A stretch of 64,000 bases of DNA, taken from contig OZ037765.1 in NCBI GenBank assembly GCA_964035545.1, positions 33,822,504 through 33,886,503 of the forward strand. The letters are read 5' to 3'. Shown here piece by piece: positions 23,887-34,300 of the stretch. The notes beneath the pieces are model-generated. The model saw only the letters and a list, made by a program, of their open reading frames with translations. It was not told the DNA's origin and searched no databases. This DNA comes from Bugula neritina (taxonomy: Eukaryota; Bryozoa; Gymnolaemata; Cheilostomatida; Bugulidae). Both the position numbers and the translations under genes were made by a program. Numbering within the stretch: the first letter of the stretch is position 1; every line of letters begins with the position of its first letter.

Positions 23887-24708
23887 GTGTACTGTATTAA
23901 CACTGTTGAAACTTTTTCAGATTACACTCGACCCGCTACAACCAGGGTACGGGATAGAACACTTCCCGCTCCGTATCCGGAGGAGTATGCTAGTGGGGAC
24001 AGGCCTGAGCCACTACGCCGCCGTTGGCGGTGGGTGTCTCCACAAACAGAGGAAGAAATAGAAACGGCCTGGGGGTCCAGAGGACGGACGAGATGCCAGA
24101 TCTGTGGTGAAGATTGCGCCTCTCACCGCTCCCTTAAACTACACGTCAATGCTCATCTCCTACTAACATTCTGCCCCTGCGGGTACAATGATGTGTATCC
24201 CTACCCCGTCACCAGACACCGAGCGGCGGGCTGTTTCCCTGGAGAAAACTATGTGGTCGACGCTAAGCTGTACCCGGAGTTCCTCACACTTATACGACCT
24301 CTGGTGAAGAAGGCCATGCTATTAGCCGTTCTGTCCTCGGGGTTCCAACGTGTGTTAGACAACGCCCGCCAACAATCCCCGTTGGTGTCTGACCGCCCGC
24401 AAATTACATACACCCCCGAGGAAACTACATATCCAGAAGAAGGAGAGATCTCCCCTACCCCGGCGAAGAGACGAACCAGGTCCCCCAGTCCACCCTTACG
24501 CCGCAGACGGACACCGTCCCCAGACCCAGTACGACTAGCCACAGTAGAAGAACGCCTCCTACGACTACAAGAAGAGTTCACCCAGCTGGCACCAGATCTA
24601 CTTAACACTACAACAGGACTCTTCCAGCTAAAAGGATCCGTATGCCGTATGAAACGGAAACTGCGTACATGCCAAGCCAAGCACCGACGTGCCCAACAAG
24701 GACTCTAG
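23887..24708 (+). CDS. Gypsy third ORF with C2H2 zinc finger (no env)
   Basis: 273 codons in the place where env would sit. There is no signal peptide or membrane segment, so it is not an envelope. It has a classic C2H2 finger (C70, C73, H86, H90: CQICGEDCASHRSLKLHVNAH region), a second Cys/His cluster just after (FCPCGYND...H), an RS/Pro-rich basic stretch (RRTRSPSPPLRRRR) that looks like a nuclear-localisation or RNA-binding tract, and a C-terminal helical, possibly coiled-coil region (VEERLLRLQEEF). A strong 3' splice site, CTTTTTCAG, ends at 23920 inside its first codons. Function unknown. Confidence 0.75.
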   Translation: MYCINTVETFSDYTRPATTRVRDRTLPAPYPEEYASGDRPEPLRRRWRWVSPQTEEEIETAWGSRGRTRCQICGEDCASHRSLKLHVNAHLLLTFCPCGYNDVYPYPVTRHRAAGCFPGENYVVDAKLYPEFLTLIRPLVKKAMLLAVLSSGFQRVLDNARQQSPLVSDRPQITYTPEETTYPEEGEISPTPAKRRTRSPSPPLRRRRTPSPDPVRLATVEERLLRLQEEFTQLAPDLLNTTTGLFQLKGSVCRMKRKLRTCQAKHRRAQQGL

Positions 24709-24993
24709 TTAGACTACCCGGAGTACTCCAACTCCGCCTCTTGGGAGAGGCCAAGATGTCATGTAAATGTTTGACTGCTTAGCAGGTTATCCCCTGCCTA
24801 ACACCACAGCTAGCTAGTATTCCTCGTCTATCTACAGCTGGCCAATTGTATGCAACGGATCGTTATAATGACTCTGCCTATTATTATGTCTCTTCCTGTA
24901 TATTATGTATTATTTTGTCCACTGATGTATGCAATTACTATTGAATGTTTTTTTTTATATATCAGAAAGATGGCTTTCTGCTGGTGGGGGCGG

Positions 24994-25298
24994 TGTGGTG
25001 GTTCGTGGAACTACCAGCAGCACAACATGTAGGGTCGCGTAATTGACCCGGAACAATGGATAGCCAATTAGCGTAGTTGATAGTTAGCAGCAATTGTAGT
25101 TTCCCGCTGCTAAGTCAGTCGAAGCTAGAGTGTGAAATAGATTAGATGTGTAACTTGTTTGGAAATAATGTATCGTTTTTGTAATGTATAATTGTGTGTA
25201 AAATATACTCGTTCACTCGACTTATCCTGGTGCAGTTCTATAGTAAATAAATAGACTCTCTGGATAGCACATCAACCCTAAATCGGGAAATCATAACA
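24994..25298 (+). repeat. 3' LTR of gypsy element
   Basis: Same 305 bp as the 5' LTR with no difference that I can find by reading. It is immediately preceded by a short purine-rich GGTGGGGGCGG (24983-24993) that serves as the likely polypurine tract. Confidence 0.92.
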
Positions 25299-25453
25299 AT
25301 ATTTGCAAATGACTAAAATGCAGTTACTGCAAACAAAGTTGATTTCTAACCTTCGAATCCATGTCGAAAGAGCAATCAAAAGGATAAAGGAGTTCAATAT
25401 TTTAAATGGTCCCGAAGTGTGAACTTGGTGTTGGCACCTCTATTAGACAAGAC

Positions 25454-26529
25454 TATGATAGTCTGCTGTGCTCTCTGTAATCTGCAGCCATCATTGGTGA
25501 CTGATGAAATTTAGAATTTGAAGTAAAAAATAATGTGTTATTTTTACCTGTGCCATTTTACTAGAAATCTATATCTAGCTTTTATATAATATTCTTGTAA
25601 TTTTCATCATAGCAATAAATAAATTACATTGTTTCCACACTAATATTTCATATATTTATAGTTTATTTGAAAGCTTACGTTGTTTATTGTGGATGTTGAC
25701 TGCTGCAGAAACTGACTACTATTTTCAAAATTTAAAAGGAAAACACATTCTTGGTGCAGAAGTGGCAGAATATGTAATACAATTTTTTTCAAATTGAAGG
25801 TAAGAAATGGGATCATTTTAGCATTCATAAGCTGCACATAATAGCTTATGTGTATATTTATATGGTGTGGACTTGCTATTACTGCTAGCTACAATATTAC
25901 CAGCATGGGTGGTTGATTTAACCTCTTAGTAGTTCCCATGTCTTACATACAATAAAATTCCAGTTGAATAGAATATATACTATTGTAAAGTACAAAACAA
26001 ATGACCAGAATATTTCATATGTTAAACAGAAATTTTGTAATACTACTGTGGATTGGCTACTGTACATTAGCTAGATGTAGGCGGAGCCTACACTATACTC
26101 AGCCATCCAGATGCATATACTAAAGGGCCATTCAAAAACCAGCCAATCAAAGTCATGTACCAAATTCACAGCCGTTTACTACAAGCTTTCAATGCTAAAC
26201 AATAACCCATTCAAGCTGCAACAAAAAATAACTACTAAGCTGGCAGTTATGCAATAATTGGCCTTAAATTGCAAAAGTGTACCAGGTCATTTTTTTGGAC
26301 ATGGAATTTTTAATTGCATTTTATAAACACTTAATTTAGACATTTTAAAAAATCGTTTCAAGAGTCATCAATTTAAGATATGAAATTAAATAATGCATGA
26401 AAAAAAAGTTGCACAACTAGCTTTTAGAAGCATGCATTTTGCAATTGAACTTGCAGAATTTTATATCTGTTACAATGGTAGAACATTGACCTGGTACACT
26501 TTGCTGATTGGCTGAGTTTTACATGGTCT
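25454..26529 (-). repeat. Right terminal inverted repeat of the Harbinger-like element
   Basis: Inverted copy of 14936-16007 with a few percent divergence by eye. Its outer end lies about ten bases from the point (near 26537) where similarity between the 3' flanks of genes 2 and 3 begins. Confidence 0.85.
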
Positions 26530-26537
26530 ATTGTGAA

Positions 26538-27408
26538 ACCTGGTTAAATAGCTTTACATAAGCAGACCCCCACATTATAGTAAATTGTGGAAATTCACTA
26601 CAATATATGCGTAGACTCCATCGCAGAAGTGACCTCCAACACTCAATAAGTTATCAGCCAGAGTAAAACTCAGTATGTGCTTGTACTGTCCTCCCTGGTA
26701 GACAATGTTTTATGTTAAACTTTCACTAGCTCTGCTCTAACAGTATTTTTATTTGATTTTTAACATCTTCACATATAGTCTGTTATTTTATTAATTAAAT
26801 AGATAAATAATATAATGCTTCAATGTTATGTCAAGTTGAGCCAAGTTTTCTTAAAATATACATAATATCATCTCTTGACTAAGGAGACAAATAATCGAGG
26901 TGTATTACTTATAATATATTTTTTGAGATATTGAACACACAGGATAATATATTATATATAATATATTATAAAGATAGATACACAACTAAAGTACAACAGA
27001 GACAGATAAACCTGAGGCTGTGTTCAGGAAAGAATTGTTTGCCCCCAACCATAATACAAGTTCACAGTCTACACACAATGCAGGCAGTCCAGGTGCAGAA
27101 ATATTCTCAGTAAAGTGTTAGGGCTTTGTTAAAAATGTCACTAGCTTGGATTTATAAGCACTGCATTCAAATCCTAGGAATAAAAGTTAACATAAGATAT
27201 TGTTTATCATTCACAAGTAAGTGGGTGGAGCTTAAAAAGTCAAACCACCTGTCTCATAGTGTCACCTGTAGTGACATGTCATAGTGTCTATATCTAAATT
27301 ACTAGTTAGTCATATACAATAAGTGTGTATATAAGTGTAACCATGTGATTACAGTATGGAGTAGCTGTAGCAGGCTGTTTCACATAAAACTTTGTTTAAT
27401 GTAATGAG
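26538..27408. other. 3' flank of gene 2, duplicated at gene 3
   Basis: Noncoding. It is homologous to about 58055-58925 base for base with few changes, beginning at CCTGGTTAAATAG. It contains AATAAA-like words on the minus strand but no distinct terminator. The small open frame near 26931-27113 is shared by both copies and has no recognisable protein signature. Confidence 0.7.
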
Positions 27409-28391
27409 TTAGTCATCGCTCCTGTAGCCATTGAACCCAGGAAACAGGTAAAGTTTTCTCATATGAGTGAGAGTATCCCAGACTACAACCAACTGCCCTC
27501 CACTCTCAAAATCCCGATCTACACACAGTTTTCTCACTTTAGTCTGCACCTGAGTAACAATTGAAAATGTTTATAAATAAAGATGCAGTCATCAGTTTTA
27601 TAAATTTATAGACTTTTCAATATAGCAAAGTCATGTATGTATTGGTATCTTTTCAAATGACTAACTGGAAGCAACAGCTGTCAGAATGAATATGAAAGGC
27701 AAATTAATTCCTTAATCATTTAGATCATTTATATTACACATACAACAATTGTTCCAGTAATATTTGAGAGATTTGTTTCAGTCTCGAAGAGTAGATTAGG
27801 TTTGGCTGGGAATTTGAAACTGTATGACTTCTAACTCAATGATATCTAATCACCTCAAGACTCTCATTATGTTATACTTAACTCACTCTCTCATACAGTT
27901 AGTAGACATGCATATCCTAGTGTGGTGTAACTTAGTGCATTAAACCTTCAACATGTCTAACTGTACAATACTACATCTATACTGTATAGTGGGTCACACC
28001 TATACCTGTTTGAATATAGTGTAGAGGTCATGGTGACAGGCATGTTTATACATGGAAGATACAAGAGCTCTAATCATTAGAGATCCATACACAGGATGTC
28101 TCTTTGATATGAATGCTACAAGTAAATTGTATTGTAAGAAGATGCAACTTAGAAATAAGACTCTTTACTAACATAAACCAACATCATATATACAGTGTAA
28201 GACGGTGTGTTACTTACACTCCATGCTAGATTTCACTACTAGCAGGTCATCATAGTTCAGTCTATTCATAGCCTCAGCTTTTTCTAATCTAGGAACTTTA
28301 GCAAGTGGAGGTGAGATACTTTCCATCCCCTCCTTTTGTGATTTTCCTATATCAAATCTGTCTATACCTCTATCACCAAAATCACTCCTCT
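27409..28391 (-). CDS. Gene 2 caspase linker and p10 exons
   Basis: Exons 28218-28391, 28006-28115 and 27409-27549. The first encodes a Pro-containing linker and LNYDDLLVVKSSMEC. The second encodes KRHPVYGSLMIRALVSSMY, the caspase p10 signature where GSW/GSL precedes the large helix. The last ends with LYLFPGFNGYRSDD and TAA at 27409-27411; a FPG motif near the end is typical of p10. Together with p20 this gives a full caspase domain. The donor after the first exon is GTAAGT. Confidence 0.82.
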
Positions 28392-31300
28392 CTGTAAAAG
28401 AGATAACACAACTTATAATTTGATAAAATGATAAATACATTAACTCCAACGCATAGTTTTGTGATTAAATTATAATTTTAGAACAGCTCAAACTTTGGAA
28501 ATACACTGATAGGGTGGTGATACTTTTATTAGAATTGATTAATCTTTTGATATCTTTATCACATATATTATTCAACATTATACATGCCGTTATATTCTAC
28601 TATTAGGAATATCCGCATCAATACTATATTAACGATTTTCAGTATACGACTGTAACTCCTAGAACACTTTTAAGAATGTCCACGCTTCCTGTACTTAATG
28701 CTGCCTGATTTGTCTCCTATTGAACAGGGAGGCGTCCGTGTCAGAGGTCTAGTGAGGCGTCATAAATCATATAGAACAGCGGACTTTGAAAACTTCAGCT
28801 CGGGCACATTGAAAATGGCTGACATTTTACATCACAGCCCACCTTACAGCAAACTGTGTTTAGAGTGTAAAGGGGTACTCGGACCAGTTCAATATTAACT
28901 AAAACTCGGAACATTTTTCATTAAAGGTAAAAGCGAAACTTTATTGAATAAATATCTGGATAATATGTTATGCAAAACGAAACTGTGGAAACAAGAATAG
29001 CATTACCTTTTTGTTGCAATTTTATTAGTTTATTACCTCCACTGCATGTTTCCAGTATAACAACTTTTGGTTTGCCAGCCATTCCTGTGAAATTCAAAGG
29101 GGTCAGAAGGTCATACACATCTGTTAGTTTGACTCGTTTCAGGTCTGTGCCATAGATGTGATTGTTCAGCCCTCCATGAGTCATGATAACCAACACATGA
29201 CATCCCAGATCTGTGTGTTCTTCTTTTTCCACCTCAGATTTTATGGTAGACGGTATTTCCTACATTTGTTTGACATGATGTGACGCAATTTTTATTAGAG
29301 CAGTTTTTGACAATTAATTAAAGCTGTCAAAAATTATTTTTAGATTAAATATGATCATTTTCATCTATTCAACAAAACTGAAGTATCAAACATAAAAAGT
29401 AAAAGACCGATGAAGTTAATTTTGTTTTCAATATTTTTAAAATAAAATACCTCAGCCTTCAAGTCTGTGTGTGTCACAATATCAAACTTGAGAGATTTCA
29501 ACATGGCAGACATATTCTCAACATCTACATCTGAACCTTTTCTACACAAATCTGGTCTCTTATCAAAGTTCATGTTGTTTATTATCAAAGCTCTTCCTCT
29601 TTTTCTGGTCATAGTAAACACCTGAACAGAATATATAACTAGCTACATGTTATATTGACATAGAGGTCATGCAATGCATCTAAACTTGTTGAGTAACAAT
29701 CTGATATTCTAATAACTAGAAACAATGTTTTGAAGTAATTTATTTTACCGTTATTAAACACATGTAATGATTACCCATAGTACATTATAGTACAATTTCT
29801 TCTTCCTGTATACTATCCAACACATTTTATACATGAAATGAAGAATAATATCTACAACTTTGTCAAATGGGAGAATTATTAAATATTAGCATTAGATATG
29901 TAATCACCTTGTCAGTGTTTGAGAACAGCTGCTTTATCTTTGAGTTACTGGTGGGATTCAGTCTGAGTCTTATAAACTTCATCTTTTCAACTTCCTTTCT
30001 ATCAGGGTAGAGATTCTCATCCTCATCAGAGAGATCACTGAGATCTTCATTGGCTATTGCAGAAGTTGTTCCATGATCTGATTGGCTACTGTTTGCAACT
30101 GCAAAGTATAAACATACTGCATTACAAAGGAAAACAAAAGAAACAAGAAATAGCAGACACAGTTTTCTTCTATTGAGGAATAAATATAATTGAAACAGAA
30201 ACTCAATATATTTTAGTTACCAGGTAGAGCTGAGATTTTCTGAGCCCTTCTAACTTTCAGATCTTTTACAAATTCTGTTAACATACAGATTTCTCTGTCC
30301 GACAATGTCTGACCTATACATAACATATTTTTAAATACTTGTAAGTCTCATATTATTGTGGTTCCTTCAAATGATCAAGGGAACACAAAAGTGTGTTACA
30401 TTCGGTGACAATTTGCCCAACACTCATGCAAGAAGAATATAAAATTTTCAAGCCACCAGACATTGATGTAAGTAAACATACATGGGTATAAAAGTGCACT
30501 TGGAATCTCCTCATTGTTGCACAACGTCATTGAAGATCCGCTACACAGTCTGGTACCTGGTGTGAGATGTTTCATGGAACGAAGACACCACGGAGGATTC
30601 AGCACTTTCTTAGGACAAGGAAGTCCTAGCAGAAGGCAGTGAGCGCAGTAGCATGTAGTGACTGGTCTACTTGCTTTCCAAGTTTCTAGAACATGTCTAA
30701 GGATGTTGTTGTTGGTGGTGATGAGTCTCCCCCACATTCTGCTGATGTTGACAGCATTAGATGACACGTAGAGTGACACTTTTCTAGATTTGTAGTCGTG
30801 TACCAGCTGTGTGTAGATACCATCTTGATAGACATTGGCGCCATTTTTCTTCACTTTAACCACAGCAAATTCATCAGGAAAAGACTCCAACAAACCAACT
30901 GTCATTTGGTGGTAGACATAGTGTGGCAGGGCTAGACCATTGAATTTAGTTTCAACTCGAAGAAGCATATTCTTTGGCGAGGAGTAAGAGGTATCGAAGA
31001 GGTCATTAGCAAACTGAGGAACAATAAAACAGGGCTCCTTGGAATCAGCAGGTAAAGGACCATATAACAAACGGAAGGTTTGAAGCAAGCACACAGCAAC
31101 TTCTACGTCTTCCAAACTGGTAAATGATGTTTCTTGTTTAACCAGATGAATGAGAAGGCATTGCATCATCAAACCAGTGTCGGTGAAATGATTAACGAAT
31201 CTCTCAAAGTCCTCTTTTTCAACAGGCATCCCATTCTTTGAAAAATATGGCTGGAACTTGTCAATTCTACTCTGCCAGATATTAGGATCATGATGATACA

Positions 31301-34300
31301 AGACACAGAGAAGTTTGGTAATTTCTGAAATTTTTTGGAATATGTATGGCCTGAGAGAGCTGATATCTTTATACCACAAGACTTTGCCGCAGTCATGCAT
31401 GTATGTGAGGATTACGTCCAGTTGATTTGACTCAATGTGTCGAAGTTCTGTTTGTAAATGTTTCAGTATCTCATCGAAGGTGCTGTAAACAGAGGGAATA
31501 GACAGCACTTTTTCATTTACTTCTTCCCAAACCAGAGGTAAAGGTTTTACAAAATTTTGACTGCTTTGAAGAAGAGACTCTTTGATCAGGTCAAACACTT
31601 CATACTGATCATCTTTCCCCACCTCATAAATGTCCTCACCAGAAAAAACTCCTTCAGTTGATTCACTGAAATGTTTGATTTGAGCAAACTCTCCACCCAA
31701 TGCTTTCTCTTCCCTGATCATCTCTTCACACAGTTGATTGGAAGTTTTAAGAAAAACTCTTTGAAGCTTTTGGAACTCTGTACTTTGAAACTTATCTTTA
31801 TGTGTGAAGATAAGTTTTGGAGCACCAAGAGTTGGGTTAGCCAGATAGAGGTGAGACATGTAATCAAAGGCTAATCTTCTAACAGCTTCTCTGTGTGTTG
31901 ATTCTCTTGAAATCTCATCATACTGCTCCATGTTGACTACTATGACTGGAATACAGTTCTGTCTCAGTGTCAGTTGATAGGTGATATGGTAGACCTCCTG
32001 GCCTCCCATATCAATGACACGGAGTACTGTACCATCCACCTCCACCTCTTCAACATTAAACACCTTTGTTGTCTCATCTCTCACAGCATCTGGCCTTCTG
32101 TTGGTCAGAACTCTCTTTCTGTCAGCATTCTGTAATGTTCTGATCAGACTGGTCTTCCCAGCCATCGTATTACCCAGCACAGCTATAGTAGCAAATGGAA
32201 GACTTCTACCAGCACCTCTAGCCAAGTCTGTGTAGTATTGTGTCACAGCATCTACTCCTCTCTCACATACTTCTAGTGGAGGAGATGTGAGAGCATTACA
32301 ATTTTTAACATCCAGTGTACAAAGTTGAGTTAGTTGTAATATCTCAGGATCTAAGGATGTCAGGGAGTAGTTGGAGGATATATCCAGTTTCTGCAGACTA
32401 CTCAGTGTGTACACAGGAGATGGTAAACTGGTAAAGTTATTTGATGATATGTGCAGCTCCTCTAATTTCTGCAGACTCTGCATGCTGAGAGAAATACAAA
32501 TACTGTTTTGGTATGAAAATAAATAATATAATTCTATAATATACTCTCTAATATATACCATTATAATGAATATATAAAATGCTCTCGATTACCATTATAA
32601 TGAATATTTAGGATTCTGCTATTATATTTATAGCTTTTTGTATAGATTTTATAGCTGTTAGGAGTTATACTCCCAGGTATTTGATGTAAGTTGGAGCAAG
32701 TAAATGATACAATGCATCACACAGTAACTATGGATTGACTGCCATTATGATATATCTCAGTATATCATTATATATATAAAAATAATATATAATATATATA
32801 TATATCTATATTATAATAATATATTATATATTATATATATATATTTATATATATAAAAATATATATATATATTTATATATATATACATATATATAAATAT
32901 ATATTTATATATATATTATAATATTATATACTATTATATATTATATTATTATATTATACCTTATATTATATACTTTTATACATTATATTATATATATAAT
33001 AATACTATATACAATATATATATATATTTATATATATAAATATATTGTAATATTATATATAATATATATATATATTCATATATATATATATATGTATATA
33101 GATATATATATATATATTAATATATATATTATAATAATATATTATATACTACTGTATATTATAATATTATATATTTTATTATATTATATTATATATTATT
33201 ATATATTATTATATCATATATTATATATTATATTATTTATATATGATATATATATAATAATAATATAAATAATATATATATATTATATATATTATATATA
33301 TATATATATTATTAATGCCAAATATTTACTACAAATTTCAAAAATAACATAAATTAAGTAGTATTACTATGCCTATTTGCATCCAATTTACTAGTCTTAA
33401 ATTTATAGCAACTGTAACGTATTTCGTGTAAAATGGTTATTGCAAGCATTATTTAATTCATATTCACATTGTAATCACAGCAAAGCTTAAACTTTATAGC
33501 TTTGTATTCACATGAATGAGTGAGTTTTAATTTTTCTTTTAATTTTATGTGCATTGAAAATGTGTTTAAAAACTTCACTAATAAACAAAACTAAAAAAAA
33601 TGTACACATAAAATAGAAAAAAATAAAATAACAAAAGTGGCAAAATATTTCCTTCATAAGACTTCCTAAAGTCAACACCCCTAACGTATACCACTCTGCT
33701 TCATCACTGGTTATAACTGGTGAAGAGTAGAAGCTAACTGTTGTTGCAGCAACATCACATAACTGTAGTTGTAATGCTGCTACACTTATCCTCACTGAAC
33801 AGTGATTATTAGTTTTTAGACGCTACAATTTATTTATTTTGGTACAATGTATATTCTATATGTGCAATTTATTTGAATATTATTGAAATGTATGTATATT
33901 TAAACAAACTTGAATCAGTTGTTCCTTATTTAGCACATAAATAAATTCATTTTATCTGCATTAACTTATTAATTTTGCATTTTCCATACTTCTTGTTGTT
34001 GAAAAAATATTTTGTTAATAGCTAGTCATTAAAAATACTGCCTATTATTAACTTTTTACAGTTTTTTGACCCACACGAATCTGTGAAAAGTGGGCTAGTA
34101 TTTCAAATACTTCATATTGGCTATTATAGGAACGCCTGATGTGGCCCTCCAGCCGCCATTTGCCCATCTCTGTTCTATACTATAATATATTACACACCTG
34201 TTTGGCAGAGCTGACAGTTCACAGCTCTCCATGTTCAACTCTCTCAATGATAGTAAGGATGTGAATATATTGTCAAGTAGATCTTCAGATAGGATATTCT

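Larger units (their letters stand above)
17806..25298 (+). mobile_element. Full-length Ty3/gypsy LTR retrotransposon
   Basis: 7493 bp with 305-bp LTRs at both ends that look identical by eye, gag, pol and a third ORF, all open. It inserted into the transposase gene of the surrounding DNA element in the same orientation. It is GC-richer than its surroundings, which fits a recent arrival. A clean 4-5-bp target duplication is not visible; only TAT is shared at the two sides. The element appears young and possibly competent. Confidence 0.92.
16019..25427 (+). pseudogene. DDE_Tnp_4 transposase, broken and interrupted
   Basis: The left part has an N-terminal basic and Ser/Thr-rich segment (16019-16291), then DERTKFHTEIPTHF near 16315, then LLLALMKLRQGLQFQILADFF near 17290. 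This is followed by the catalytic region with DCTEIY near 17500, GGRASDK near 17650 and GDVVMANRGF near 17715. The gypsy LTR starts at 17806, and the reading frame resumes right of it near 25300 with the family's C-terminal RIHVERAIKRIKEF. These motifs are diagnostic of IS5/Harbinger-type transposases. Besides the insertion there are frameshifts near 17540 and a long noncoding gap at 16380-17220, which may be an intron or decay. Confidence 0.8.
14936..26529 (+). mobile_element. Harbinger/ISL2EU-like DNA transposon with 1.07-kb TIRs, split by a gypsy element
   Basis: Long terminal inverted repeats at about 14936-16007 and 25454-26529 begin AGACCATGTAAAACTCAGCC and its complement; a dinucleotide AT flanks both sides. 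Between them is a broken IS5-type (DDE_Tnp_4) transposase gene interrupted at 17804 by a 7.5-kb LTR element. Without that insert the element is about 4.1 kb. TIRs this long are unusual for the superfamily. A 2-bp AT duplication would suit ISL2EU, but two bases are weak evidence. Confidence 0.8.

Noticed and set aside
28698-28898. Plus-strand open frame repeated at 60250-60438
   Set aside because: It lies antisense in the same caspase intron of genes 2 and 3; its conservation is explained by the recent segmental duplication.
33508-33795. 95-codon minus-strand frame in the gene 2 intron
   Set aside because: Hydrophobic low-complexity translation of AT-rich intron; no homologous frame in gene 1.
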